This document shows, one piece after another, positions 7,183 to 16,428 of a stretch of 27,842 nt of DNA (position 1 is its first letter; each line of letters starts with the position of its first letter). Under the pieces are notes generated by a model. The model did no database searches. It saw only the letters and a program-made list of their open reading frames with translations, and was not told the origin of the DNA. Made by a program: the position numbers and the translations under genes. Source of the DNA: an uncultured Brachyspira sp. (lineage in GTDB: Bacteria > Spirochaetota > Brachyspiria > Brachyspirales > Brachyspiraceae); assembly GCF_910578695.1 (NCBI RefSeq), contig NZ_CAJTQJ010000031.1:1-27842 (forward strand). Direction: 5' to 3'.

Positions 7183-9264
7183 ATGATAAAAGACAGAATA
7201 GAAAGCCTATTTTCTCAGGCTAGATTTTATTTTAATTTAGAGAAATATTCATCGGCTCTTAGAATATATTTAAAAATAATAAGCTATTTTGAAAATTATG
7301 ATAAATTATTTGATACAAATTATAAAGACAGATATTTTGCAAGAAGCTTATATAAAACAGCCTTAACATTATATTATTTAAATAGATATGAAGAAGCAAT
7401 AGAATATTATTCCAAAGCTATAGAAATAAATCCCATTTATGAAAAAGCTTTTATCAATAAAGGCATAATACTTGCTAAACTTATGGCATTTGATGAGGCT
7501 TTATATGCTTTTAATATGGCACTTGAAATTAATGATAAATCTGAGATATGCTACTTTAATATAGGTATTATATATTCAAAATTAGAAAGATATGAAGATT
7601 CTTTATTTTATTTTAATAGAGCATTAGAACTTGGATATAATTATGCTTATTTAAATATTGCTTTAGTTTTGGAGAAATTAGGAAAAATAGATGATGTTTT
7701 TGAAACTTATGATAAAGCTGTAAAAATAAATAAATCATTAGAGGTTATATATTTAAATAAGGCTGGCTTTCTAATTAATATAAAAAGATATAAAGAGGCT
7801 ATAGAATATCTTGATAAAGCTCTTTTAATTTTAAATGAAGCAAATTCAAAAGGCGATGCCATTATAAAAAATAAAGAGTTAATAGATAAAGATGATAAGG
7901 ACTTAATAGATAAAGAGTATATTGAATTTCGTATTATTCAGCAAGATGATACTATATATGACAGAATATATTTTCTTAAATCTGAAGCCTTAATAGGATT
8001 AGAGCAGTATGATTATGCTTTAACTTTGCTTTTAGATATTAAAGAATCAAAGAATGTTAATATATTTAATATTGTATCAAGGTTTATAGATTATATAAAT
8101 ATAGAAAAGATTATTGATATTATATTGAAAGAAAATAGTTTTTGGACTATAGAAAAAGAAGAATATTTTAATTTTATAGTTAGAGATATTGAAGATACAT
8201 CAAGATTAAAAAAACTTTGGATACTTCAGTATATATTTTTGTATTTGATTTCTGTAAAGGATAAAGATAAAATTAATGAAATATCTCATTATACAAGCAT
8301 AGAAGTTTTTGATGATATGGCTTTTGATAAAAGATATGAAAAATCTGATAATTCAAAATACAGCACCTATTTAAAGAAAAATAAACTTAGAATGACAAGC
8401 GTAAAAAATGCTAATGATCCTAAAGAAGGAAAAATATTGATGCAGCTTCTTAGAAATAATAATATTAACTCCAAATATAGAAGTATTAATAATTTTATAG
8501 CATTGCAGACATCATTCAGCAGATGCAAGGATTCTTTAACTATGTACAGATTATATGGAAAATATGATAATAAAGAGGGTACAGGCTGCTGTTTAGTATT
8601 TGATAAATCCTTTTTTGATACATCTTTTAATAATTTAGACAGCAGTATATTATTTTCATTTTCTTATGATAAAAATAATTATTCTCATATAGAGCTTTAT
8701 AATGAACAGACTTTGCCTTTATATTTTGTACTGTATTATAATTATAAAAATAATGAAATAATATTTAATCCCTGCGAATCTGATTATGATAATCTTATTA
8801 TTGATTTAAATAGAGAGTATAATATTTGGAATGATGGTAAGGTATTTTATGACAGATTAAAAAATAATATAGGCTATATATTTAATTCTATGTTTACAAT
8901 TATAAAAAAATTTAATTCAGAAGAGTTGTCATTATCGTATCAGCTTCTTATGAATATTCAATATTTAATAAAGGATTCTTCATTTGTAGAAGAACAGGAG
9001 ATGCGTATAATACAGCTTGTGGAATACGGCAGCAATCCTTTGCATATAGATAAAAAAATGAAACGCTCATATAAAAATTATCTTTATATATTTGATAATA
9101 AATCATTAAAAGAAGTTATATTAGCACCTAAAGCTGATGATGCTGATTTTTTAGTGGAAAGATTTAATGACAGGCTTGCTAAGGCAACTAATATATATAA
9201 TTCAAAAAATATGAAAAATAAATATAAAATAAATGTTTATATATCAAATGCCCCTATATCCTGA
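7183..9264 (+). CDS. TPR - DUF2971 protein
   Basis: The 693-residue protein has no signal peptide or membrane helix. Residues 1-215 hold about six tetratricopeptide repeats (for example YYLNRYEEAIEYYSKAIEIN and LERYEDSLFYFNRALEL). A further TPR-like segment lies near 260-290 after a charged linker. From about 385 the sequence follows DUF2971: YLKKNKLRMTSVKNANDPKEG, then ALQTSFSRCKDSLTMYRLYG, then GTGCCLVFDKSFFD, then EEQEMRIIQL and a late KEVILAPKA. DUF2971 has no settled biochemical role as far as I know. The TPR part suggests a protein-binding adaptor. The ATG has AAGGA eight bases upstream. The gene stands alone on the plus strand between minus-strand units. Confidence 0.8.
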   Translation: MIKDRIESLFSQARFYFNLEKYSSALRIYLKIISYFENYDKLFDTNYKDRYFARSLYKTALTLYYLNRYEEAIEYYSKAIEINPIYEKAFINKGIILAKLMAFDEALYAFNMALEINDKSEICYFNIGIIYSKLERYEDSLFYFNRALELGYNYAYLNIALVLEKLGKIDDVFETYDKAVKINKSLEVIYLNKAGFLINIKRYKEAIEYLDKALLILNEANSKGDAIIKNKELIDKDDKDLIDKEYIEFRIIQQDDTIYDRIYFLKSEALIGLEQYDYALTLLLDIKESKNVNIFNIVSRFIDYINIEKIIDIILKENSFWTIEKEEYFNFIVRDIEDTSRLKKLWILQYIFLYLISVKDKDKINEISHYTSIEVFDDMAFDKRYEKSDNSKYSTYLKKNKLRMTSVKNANDPKEGKILMQLLRNNNINSKYRSINNFIALQTSFSRCKDSLTMYRLYGKYDNKEGTGCCLVFDKSFFDTSFNNLDSSILFSFSYDKNNYSHIELYNEQTLPLYFVLYYNYKNNEIIFNPCESDYDNLIIDLNREYNIWNDGKVFYDRLKNNIGYIFNSMFTIIKKFNSEELSLSYQLLMNIQYLIKDSSFVEEQEMRIIQLVEYGSNPLHIDKKMKRSYKNYLYIFDNKSLKEVILAPKADDADFLVERFNDRLAKATNIYNSKNMKNKYKINVYISNAPIS

Positions 9265-9277
9265 TAATTATTTTTTT

Positions 9278-9312
9278 TATTTATTTATACTTTTTTAATA
9301 AATATAATTTTT
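9278..9312 (+). terminator. Weak terminator after the TPR-DUF2971 gene
   Basis: TATTTATT (9278-9285) pairs with AATAAATA (9297-9304) and is followed by TAATTTTTT. The stem is all A/T, so this is a weak call. Confidence 0.35.
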
Positions 9313-10562
9313 TATTTTCCTCTGCTGAAAAAAGATCTTATCATAAAGAAAGAACCCATAAGTGCCAATACTATATTAGGAAACCACATAGCAAATATAG
9401 GCGGAACTTTTTTACCTCCAGCTATGAGTTCTGCAGCAGTAATAAGCAAATAATATACAACAACTACTATTACAGATATTCCAAATCCAAAGCCTTTTCC
9501 GCTTCTTTTTCCTACTATTCCAAGAGGTGCCCCTATTAAAACCATAAATAAACAGGCTGCAGGTATCGATATGAATTTATGAAATTCCACATAATAAAAA
9601 TACGGTACGGCTTCATCTATGGCTTTTTTTCTAATAGAAATTAATTCTGATGAATTAGTTCGTATAAATTCATTAGAAAATGAATTTTTATCTATATTAT
9701 TATCAACATTGTTATAGGCATTATCTATAATTTCATTTATTTGTGAATTTATAGATTTATCAGCCTCCATTTTTGAAGCATCAATTTTTTCTTTTATTTT
9801 CCAAAGAGGCATTTCTCTAAGTCCTCTTTCATGCGATGTTAATGTAGTTATTTTTCTCACTATATTAATATCCATAGCATCAAATACAGTATAGTCATTA
9901 GATACAAAACCATAATTAGGCATTTCCTGAACAACTCCGTCATATAATGTTAAAGTAACAACCTGAGAATTTGCCTGATTATTTTTCCAAAGCCCGTATT
10001 TAGCTGTTATAACTCTTTTAGTTTCTGATTTATCATATATAACTACATTTGATATACTTTTATCATCAGCATATTCAGAGCCTATTGATAATCCCATATC
10101 AGGAATATTTACAAATTCTAATTTTCCTACAGCAATAGAAGGCTTTATATTTACCATATATGAAATTAAAGCTCTGTATCTATAATTGGCTTCAGTCATA
10201 ATTACATTGTTAAAAAATAATGAAAAAATAAATGTAATAAAACCTAATATTATAATAGGCATATATATTCTCATATGAGAAAAACCTAAAGCACGCATTA
10301 CTATTATTTCATTATCAGAAGAAAGTCTTCCGTATCCTATAATGCTTGCCATAAGTATTGACATAGGTATAGTTATTGCTATATTAAAAGGAAGCATATA
10401 TACAAATGTTTCTAATGACATAAATAGAGGAGCACCATTATTAATAATAAGCCTTATTAATTCGGGTAAAAGCTGTATCACGAATATGAAAGTAAAAAAT
10501 AATATGCCTGCTAGGAAAGGACCTATAGTTTCAATTATAATATATTTTGTAATTTTATTCAT
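9312..10562 (-). CDS. LptF/LptG family permease (YjgP/YjgQ)
   Basis: The 416-residue protein has the LptF/G layout. Three membrane helices lie in the first 120 residues (starting ITKYIIIETIGPFLAGILFFTF), a periplasmic jellyroll-like domain spans about 130-300, and three more helices lie at the C-terminus (about 320-410). The family motif around LPFNIAITIPMSILMASIIGYGRLSSDNEIIVMRALG is typical. LptF and LptG form the membrane part of the transporter that extracts lipopolysaccharide or lipooligosaccharide from the inner membrane. The paralogue and LptB are not in the window, so F and G cannot be told apart. It is the last gene of the RNase J-SppA operon, two bases after the preceding stop, with no obvious ribosome-binding site. 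Confidence 0.88.
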   Translation of the reverse strand: MNKITKYIIIETIGPFLAGILFFTFIFVIQLLPELIRLIINNGAPLFMSLETFVYMLPFNIAITIPMSILMASIIGYGRLSSDNEIIVMRALGFSHMRIYMPIIILGFITFIFSLFFNNVIMTEANYRYRALISYMVNIKPSIAVGKLEFVNIPDMGLSIGSEYADDKSISNVVIYDKSETKRVITAKYGLWKNNQANSQVVTLTLYDGVVQEMPNYGFVSNDYTVFDAMDINIVRKITTLTSHERGLREMPLWKIKEKIDASKMEADKSINSQINEIIDNAYNNVDNNIDKNSFSNEFIRTNSSELISIRKKAIDEAVPYFYYVEFHKFISIPAACLFMVLIGAPLGIVGKRSGKGFGFGISVIVVVVYYLLITAAELIAGGKKVPPIFAMWFPNIVLALMGSFFMIRSFFSRGK

Positions 10563-10564
10563 AA

Positions 10565-11131
10565 TTATATATAGTTAATTAAAACTCCGAATATTAATAC
10601 TGCTAATGATATATTTACTATATAATCGTATATTACAGGAGCTATTAAAATTAAAAAAGCTTTGAATGAGCTTTCTATATTTAGTGAATATTTAATATTA
10701 TTATAAAGTAAAATTATATAATATAAATGAATTATTAATAATGCAGAAACTTGTATAAAAAATATCGAAGAAAACACTGAAAATATTAATGTTATAGGCA
10801 GTATTAAAATAAATATTCCCGATATTCCAAAGCAGTTATTAATGAAAGCTGTTATATTTTTTTTATCAATATTTTTTATAAATATTGAAGCTGTAAGATG
10901 AATAATTGCTATTTTTCCTATACTTGATACTGCAGTATATAATGCTATGCTAAACGAAAGTACTATTAAACTCAGTATATTGCTTTTATGTCCTGAAGAA
11001 TATAATACAGATATTGCTGTGCTTAAAGATGCAGTCAAATATATTACAAGAGAATATTCAAAATTGATTGATTTTTTTATTGCTTCTTTAGGCTTTAATA
11101 TATAATAGTATAAGGCTTGATATATATGCAT
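10565..11131 (-). CDS. Yip1-like integral membrane protein
   Basis: The 188-residue protein has five predicted membrane helices. It opens with YYYILKPKEAIKKS, which resembles the 'P..a...i' start of Yip1-domain proteins, and the rest is hydrophobic without catalytic motifs. Its ATG overlaps the sppA stop by one base (TAATG), so it is translationally coupled to sppA, and the lptF/G-like gene follows after two bases. The position between a membrane protease and a lipid transporter suggests an envelope role. Yip1 assignment is by general resemblance only. Confidence 0.7.
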   Translation of the reverse strand: MHIYQALYYYILKPKEAIKKSINFEYSLVIYLTASLSTAISVLYSSGHKSNILSLIVLSFSIALYTAVSSIGKIAIIHLTASIFIKNIDKKNITAFINNCFGISGIFILILPITLIFSVFSSIFFIQVSALLIIHLYYIILLYNNIKYSLNIESSFKAFLILIAPVIYDYIVNISLAVLIFGVLINYI

Positions 11132-12249
11132 TAATTTTCTCCAATATAGTTAGGAATATAAATATACATAGGAACTCCTACATATTTAGTATTAAGTATT
11201 TCTTCATAAGGAAAAGGAATAGGCATCTTTGATTTAGGTTTTATAGTTTCAGAAATATTAGAAAAAAGCAGATTCATTACATTATTTTTTACTTCAGGTT
11301 TTTTTATTATATAAGGCTCTTCATCTTTTATACCGCCCATTTCTGCAGCATCTTTTACAGCATCCTGCAATGTACCTATAGCATCTACAAGCCCTATTTC
11401 TAATGCTTTTTTACCGCTGAAAATTCTGCCGTCAAATACATCATCTCTGTTTCCTTTTATTTTACTTCCTCTTGATTGTTCTACTACATTTGTAAACTGA
11501 GCTATGAATTCTTCTGTCATTGCCTGCCAATAATCTAATTCATCTTGTCTTGGTTCTCTAAAAGGCGAAAGTGAGTCTTTATTTCTTCCGCTTTTTATTG
11601 TATACATTTTTACGCCGTATTTTCCCATCAATTCTGATACATTAAAAAATTGAGCTATAACTCCGATGCTTCCTGTTAATGTGGATTCATTAGCATATAT
11701 TTTATCAGCTATCATAGAAATATAATATCCCCCGCTTGCCGCTAATGATCTGAAAGATGCTACTATAGGCTTAGGGTACTTTGCTTTTAAATTTTGTAAA
11801 TATTTTAAAGTTTCTTCGCATGAAGTTAAAGAACCGCCAGGACTATCAACTTGAAGCACAATAGCCTTAACTTTAGGGTGCTTAATATAATATTCAAAAT
11901 CTTCTATAAGTTTTTCAGTTACAGACTGATATTCCAAGCCTATATTGCTTTTTCTTTTTGTATGCGTTATCATTCCAGTTAAATCTATAACAGCAATACC
12001 GTCTTTTAAAACAGCTTTAGATGATATAGAAGAATTGATATTATTTGATATTTGTATAGAATGCGTTTTATTTTCGCCTTTAACAAATATGCTGATTATT
12101 CCTACTATAATAGATATTATTATTAATGATGTAAATATCAGCTCTCTTTTGCTTCTTTCTTCTTTTTTGATTTTGTTCTTTTCATCTGCAGTGCATTTTT
12201 CTTCGATACTGCTGTTTTCTTGATTCTCTTTTTCTTCTTCGTATGACAT
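11131..12249 (-). CDS. sppA: Signal peptide peptidase SppA (S49 family)
   Basis: The 372-residue protein is of the short SppA type. Residues 1-36 are a charged E/K-rich cytoplasmic tail, 37-57 a membrane helix, and the rest is periplasmic. The nucleophile is Ser172 in SLAASGGYYISM and the general base is Lys219 in MYTIKSGRNKD. VDSPGG and TGSIGV are also typical. The enzyme degrades cleaved signal peptides and other membrane-near peptides. The ATG at 12249 is preceded by a strong GAGGAGA, and no other ATG occurs before the catalytic domain, so the start is reliable although it lies 112 bases inside the RNase J gene. The next gene overlaps its stop. Confidence 0.93.
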   Translation of the reverse strand: MSYEEEKENQENSSIEEKCTADEKNKIKKEERSKRELIFTSLIIISIIVGIISIFVKGENKTHSIQISNNINSSISSKAVLKDGIAVIDLTGMITHTKRKSNIGLEYQSVTEKLIEDFEYYIKHPKVKAIVLQVDSPGGSLTSCEETLKYLQNLKAKYPKPIVASFRSLAASGGYYISMIADKIYANESTLTGSIGVIAQFFNVSELMGKYGVKMYTIKSGRNKDSLSPFREPRQDELDYWQAMTEEFIAQFTNVVEQSRGSKIKGNRDDVFDGRIFSGKKALEIGLVDAIGTLQDAVKDAAEMGGIKDEEPYIIKKPEVKNNVMNLLFSNISETIKPKSKMPIPFPYEEILNTKYVGVPMYIYIPNYIGEN

Positions 12250-14030
12250 TTTGTTTTCTCCTCATTATTATAGTTTTCTGTATTAGTATTATTTTCTGTA
12301 TTATCTATTATATTTTCTGATTGTTCTGTATAAATATGCTCCATATATAAGCATACAAATATTACAGGCTCTCTTCCTATTATCTGAATGAATTTTTTGC
12401 GTAAAGCTTCTCTCACTTCATATTTAATTGTAGAAGGAGTTTTTTTGTTTCTTGCCAATAATTTTTTTACAGCTTCTGCAGCGGAACTAATTCCCTCTTC
12501 TCTTAACTGCTCAGTTTTATTTATTATTCCTTCTTTCTCTCCGCCATTATATGTAAATCCTTTACTATCTAAATCAACTTTTATATCATAATGTCCTCTA
12601 TTATTTTTCTTTGCAACTACATTTGCAACTACAACTCCGTTAAGAGATAATTGTTCTCTGTCATAAAGTATGCTGTCTTCTAAATCTCCGACACCTTTTC
12701 CATCGACATATATATTTCTTATTTCTATAGGCTCTGTTATTTTCGCTTCTAAAGTTTCATCTATTTCAAGAACATCGCCGTTATACAGAAGAAATCCTTT
12801 AGTATTTAATCCATTCAAATCTTCAACAAGTTTGATATGCGTGATTAAATGTCTTTTTTCTCCGTGTATTGGAATGAAATATCTTGGCTTTACCAATCTG
12901 TACATCAATTTTAAATCTTCGCTTGAAGCATGTCCTGATACATGAAGAAGTTTTTTATCTTCTCCAACCATTTTAGCACCAAGATCGAAAAGATTATTTA
13001 TCATTCTAGTAACAGCCATTTCATTGCCAGGTATAACACTAGATGAAAATATTATCATATCTCCGTCTTCAACTTTTATATGTTTATGGGCTCCTGCTGC
13101 TATTAATGATAGAGAAGAATAAGGCTCTCCCTGAGTTCCAGTAGTTATGCATACTATTTTTTCTCTTGGATATCTGTTTATTTTATCTATTGGTATAACT
13201 ATATCATATAAATTTAAATATCCCATATCCTGAGCTATTTTAGTATATTTTATTAAACTTCTCCCTGAAAATGCCACATATTTATTATTGACTTTTGCTG
13301 CAGTTACCAAATCTTGTATTCTTTCTATGCTGCTTGCAAATACTGCAACTATAATCATTCCGTCTTCATAATTAAATAAAGGAGTCATAGTATTTTGAAC
13401 AACGCTTTCACTCATAGAAAATCCGTCTTTTTGGCAGTTTGTAGAATCTGAAAGCATTAGAAGAACGCCTTTTTCACCATATTCAGCAAATTTATATAAA
13501 TCTATAAATTTATCTGTAGTAGGATTTAAATCTATTTTGAAATCTCCTGTATGTATTATTACTCCAAGAGGCGTTGTTATGGCTATTCCCATACCGTCGG
13601 GTATGCTGTGATTTACTCTTATAAACTCTATATCAAAATTCATTCCCAATTGTATTTTATTTCTAGGCTTAACTTCATATAATTTTGTGTTTTTGTATTC
13701 ATTTTTATAATCATTAAGTTTTGCCACCAAAAAAGCCATTGTTAATCTTGAGCCGTATATTGGAATATCAGGAAATTTTCTTAAAAAATGCGGTATAGCA
13801 CCTATATGATCCTCATGCCCATGAGTGAGTATAAGCCCTATAATATTTTTATCTTCCAAATAAGAAGTATCAGGAATAACATAATCTATACCAAGCATAT
13901 GATATCTTGGAAACATAAATCCGCAGTCTACTATTAAAATTTCATTTCCGTATTCTATGACTGTCATATTCATACCTATTTCCTGAACGCCGCCAAGAGG
14001 TATGATTCTTATTTTATCATTATTATTCAT
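12138..14030 (-). CDS. rnj: Ribonuclease J
   Basis: The 630-residue metallo-beta-lactamase/beta-CASP nuclease processes and degrades RNA from the 5' end or internally. It opens IIPLGGVQEIGMNM and has the metal motif LTHGHEDHIGAIP near residue 75, GVIIHTGDFKID, the beta-CASP segment FASSIERIQDLV, the SGHAS motif and IPIHGEKRHL. The conserved body ends near residue 567 (EPVIFVCLY). About 63 extra residues follow, first Asn/Glu-rich and then very basic (KKKKRIKKTAVSKKNA, KSKKKKEAKES). The basic part is encoded entirely inside the start of sppA in another frame. The ATG at 14030 has no clear ribosome-binding site. This gene heads the operon rnj-sppA-yip1-like-lptF/G. Confidence 0.95.
   Translation of the reverse strand: MNNNDKIRIIPLGGVQEIGMNMTVIEYGNEILIVDCGFMFPRYHMLGIDYVIPDTSYLEDKNIIGLILTHGHEDHIGAIPHFLRKFPDIPIYGSRLTMAFLVAKLNDYKNEYKNTKLYEVKPRNKIQLGMNFDIEFIRVNHSIPDGMGIAITTPLGVIIHTGDFKIDLNPTTDKFIDLYKFAEYGEKGVLLMLSDSTNCQKDGFSMSESVVQNTMTPLFNYEDGMIIVAVFASSIERIQDLVTAAKVNNKYVAFSGRSLIKYTKIAQDMGYLNLYDIVIPIDKINRYPREKIVCITTGTQGEPYSSLSLIAAGAHKHIKVEDGDMIIFSSSVIPGNEMAVTRMINNLFDLGAKMVGEDKKLLHVSGHASSEDLKLMYRLVKPRYFIPIHGEKRHLITHIKLVEDLNGLNTKGFLLYNGDVLEIDETLEAKITEPIEIRNIYVDGKGVGDLEDSILYDREQLSLNGVVVANVVAKKNNRGHYDIKVDLDSKGFTYNGGEKEGIINKTEQLREEGISSAAEAVKKLLARNKKTPSTIKYEVREALRKKFIQIIGREPVIFVCLYMEHIYTEQSENIIDNTENNTNTENYNNEEKTKCHTKKKKRIKKTAVSKKNALQMKRTKSKKKKEAKES
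12257..12263 (-). promoter_or_regulatory. sppA ribosome-binding site inside the RNase J gene
   Basis: GAGGAGA on the minus strand lies seven bases before the sppA ATG at 12249. It fixes that start and so proves the reading-frame overlap with RNase J. Confidence 0.8.
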
Positions 14031-14162
14031 TAATTAACTGCTTTACTATTTAAATTATAATATAAACATAAATAAAGTTATTTTTTTTATTTTAACTATA
14101 AAAAAAATTAAGTCAAGTTATAATTTAAACTAATGAATTATAAAAAATGCATAAGTTTTCAT

Positions 14163-14188
14163 AAAAATTATATAGAAAAATTATATAG
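14163..14188. repeat. Perfect 13-bp tandem duplication
   Basis: AAAAATTATATAG occurs at 14163-14175 and 14176-14188, in the gap below the propeller-like gene. No function is apparent. Confidence 0.7.
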
Positions 14189-14206
14189 TATGATAATTAT
14201 TATTTA

Positions 14207-15793
14207 TTATTTATTATTTATAATGACGCCGTTTTTTATTATAAATATATTTTTTCCGTCGGATACAATAGATACTGCATCATTTTGATTATTATCCATA
14301 GCTGATACATAATCATAACCGCCGAATTCTCTTCTTAAAGAATTATCTTTATTTAGAATAAAGTAATAATATTTTCCTAATCTCTCAGCTGTGAATGCAA
14401 ATGAATCTCCTAAAAATTTGAATGATGTTACAGCATTATAAGAAGGGCTTTCAAAATCATTTGCTATAATATATTCTCTTTCATTTATAGAAGCATTATA
14501 AACTAAATTATTATTTGAAGAAAAATATATATCATTTATTTTATCATAATTTCTAGGAAGTCTCTTTCCATTAAGTATTAAAAAAGATATATTATTTGTT
14601 TGTGCTGAGTAGGCGAATAATTTACTGTCATCAGAATATTTATAATTATGTATGATATCATAATTTGCTGTTACATTTCCGCCTATATATAACTGCATAG
14701 TATTATTTGTATTAACATTTATAAATACTAAAGTTTTGCCGTCAGGAGAGTATGACATATTAGTTACTAAATTGAACTCTCCGTAATTTCTTCCGTTTAT
14801 TATAACGCTTGTCATAATAGATTCATTTGTTATTATAATATTTGTATTATCTGCTGCAGCCGGTATAGAAGTTAATTCATTATATCTTATATTAGTTATA
14901 ACATTTGTTACAGTCATTAATGCTATAGTATTTGACTGTCCTTTTACTGTTATTCCTTCTTCATTTGTATATATGCTTATATTTGAAAGATTATAATTTG
15001 TAACTTCTGATGTATTTGTTATAATATCATCAGTAATTATTGAATTAGTAGTCATATCATCAATTGCATTAGTATCAGCCTGAGGCATTATTTTTACAGC
15101 ATAAGCTATACTATTATTATTGTATGATGTTAAATCATCTACCAATCTGAAACTTTCAGTATCATTATTTCCTGTGAATATAACAGCATTTTCTTGTGAA
15201 TCTATAACATATACTATATTATTTCCGTCATTTGAAAATTTTAATTTATTTACTTTTGCAGAAGTCTGTTTTTCCTCTCCGTTAATATTAACAAAATACT
15301 GTCCGTCTCTTGAATATGAAAAAGCATAATTATTATCATTTATAACACTGTCATATAATTCTGAGTACTGTACTTTAGCTTCTCCGTTTATAACAGCAAT
15401 ACCATAATCCATTAGTCTGGTAAATATTATAGAGTTATTTCCAGAATAAATTTCTCTCTCTATAGAATCAAATTCCTGTTCAATATTTCCGTATATTACA
15501 GTCCACATATCTTTACCGAGAGAATTTTTTAACATAACAGCAATTAAAGTGCCGTTAGGAAGTATTTTAATGCTTCTTGCATCTTTGTATCCTGTTAATC
15601 TGGAATCTTTATATATTATATCAAATGTTTTGCCTGTATTTGCATTATTTTTTTCTATTATAAGTGCATAATTAGTTTCTGACAGAATATAAGAATTATT
15701 TAGTTTTTCATTATTTTGTAATGTATATATTTGGCTGAATGCTTTTACATATAGTAAAAGAAAGATAATGGATATAATATATAATCTTTTCAT
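14207..15793 (-). CDS. Secreted protein with TolB/WD40-like repeats
   Basis: The 528-residue protein starts with a signal peptide (MKRLYIISIIFLLLYVKAFS) likely cleaved before QIYTLQ. The rest is built from recurring blade-like units such as SPDGKTLVFINVNTNNTMQLYIGG, FSNDGNNIVYVIDSQENAVIF and YSDDSKLFAYSAQTNNISFLILNG, as in TolB/PD40 propellers. A Thr/Asn-rich insert lies about residues 255-325. No catalytic motif is seen, and it may bind partners in the periplasm. An in-frame GTG at 15805 would add four residues, but the ATG at 15793 has the GTGAG sequence at a proper distance and gives a cleaner signal peptide. It is a single gene, separated from RNase J by about 175 bases. Confidence 0.75.
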   Translation of the reverse strand: MKRLYIISIIFLLLYVKAFSQIYTLQNNEKLNNSYILSETNYALIIEKNNANTGKTFDIIYKDSRLTGYKDARSIKILPNGTLIAVMLKNSLGKDMWTVIYGNIEQEFDSIEREIYSGNNSIIFTRLMDYGIAVINGEAKVQYSELYDSVINDNNYAFSYSRDGQYFVNINGEEKQTSAKVNKLKFSNDGNNIVYVIDSQENAVIFTGNNDTESFRLVDDLTSYNNNSIAYAVKIMPQADTNAIDDMTTNSIITDDIITNTSEVTNYNLSNISIYTNEEGITVKGQSNTIALMTVTNVITNIRYNELTSIPAAADNTNIIITNESIMTSVIINGRNYGEFNLVTNMSYSPDGKTLVFINVNTNNTMQLYIGGNVTANYDIIHNYKYSDDSKLFAYSAQTNNISFLILNGKRLPRNYDKINDIYFSSNNNLVYNASINEREYIIANDFESPSYNAVTSFKFLGDSFAFTAERLGKYYYFILNKDNSLRREFGGYDYVSAMDNNQNDAVSIVSDGKNIFIIKNGVIINNK

Positions 15794-15939
15794 AATAGTT
15801 CTCACTAAAATAATTAAATATTTTTTATATAATCGGAACTATTATACTCTAAAATTAATAAATATGTATAATTATATGCTTTAAAAAAAATAAATTTTGA
15901 CGAATATTTTTTATAGTATTTTTTATATTTGGGGGTTAT

Positions 15940-16356
15940 ATGAAATATAATTATATAATAATTTTAATATTATCTTTATTATCTTTATCATGCCAGTCAT
16001 CAGAAAAAACAGTTTATAATATAAATCTTAATGAAGGGTGGGTTAATGAAAATAAATTTACTGCTGCTTCTATAGGATATCCGAATGCTTATGCTTCTAC
16101 AAAGGAAGATGCAAAAACAAGTGCTTTTAATGCTGCTTTGGCATTATCAAAAGTAAAAATAGAAAATGCTTTTGCTAAAGAACTTCCGAACAAAAAAGAT
16201 GAAAATAGCGAATTAAAATATATTGTAGAAAAGTATATAAAAATAGAATATTCTAGTTTTGTAGATGACAGATACTGTCAGATAAAAACTACTGTAGAGT
16301 ATAATAATTTATTAGGACTGCTTAGGGAAGGAAATATAAAAAAAATATTAAATTAA
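15940..16356 (+). CDS. Small lipoprotein, LPP20-like
   Basis: The 138-residue precursor has a lipobox (LSLSC, cysteine at residue 18) after a hydrophobic stretch, so the mature protein is probably lipid-anchored. The middle part (YPNAYASTKEDAKTSAFNAALALSKVKI) resembles the Ala-rich helix of LPP20-type lipoproteins, where multiple 'A..dA...A' positions recur. The C-terminal part is a likely beta-alpha segment ending in ILN. The ATG is preceded by GGGGG about five bases upstream. It is followed by an FMN-binding-like exported protein that has its own promoter. The LPP20 call is a resemblance, not a firm family match. Confidence 0.65.
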   Translation: MKYNYIIILILSLLSLSCQSSEKTVYNINLNEGWVNENKFTAASIGYPNAYASTKEDAKTSAFNAALALSKVKIENAFAKELPNKKDENSELKYIVEKYIKIEYSSFVDDRYCQIKTTVEYNNLLGLLREGNIKKILN

Positions 16357-16357
16357 T

Positions 16358-16386
16358 TTTACAAATATTTTACTTTTTATTATACA
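16358..16386 (+). promoter_or_regulatory. Promoter of the exported FMN-binding-like gene
   Basis: TTTACA (16358-16363) and TATACA (16381-16386) are exactly 17 bases apart. The start codon follows about 42 bases after the -10. The -10 lies inside a 12-base inverted repeat. Confidence 0.6.
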
Positions 16387-16406
16387 TTAAGTTTTAATAA
16401 AAAGTA
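16371..16406. repeat. 12-bp inverted repeat over the -10 region
   Basis: The arms TACTTTTTATTA (16371-16382) and TAATAAAAAGTA (16395-16406) are perfectly complementary, with a 12-base loop. There is no T-run after it, so it is less likely to be a terminator of the lipoprotein gene than an operator or a chance AT-rich palindrome. Confidence 0.5.
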
Positions 16407-16428
16407 CATTAAAAGAGGAGAAAGATAT

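Noticed and set aside
9265..9311. Bidirectional terminator between the TPR-DUF2971 gene and the LptF/G-like gene
   Set aside because: The stem is all A/T. A T-run follows only on the plus strand, and the minus strand shows A-runs there.
14192..14219. TTATTTA-type run near the end of the propeller-like gene as a phase-variable tract
   Set aside because: It lies at and after the stop codon, so slippage would not switch the gene.
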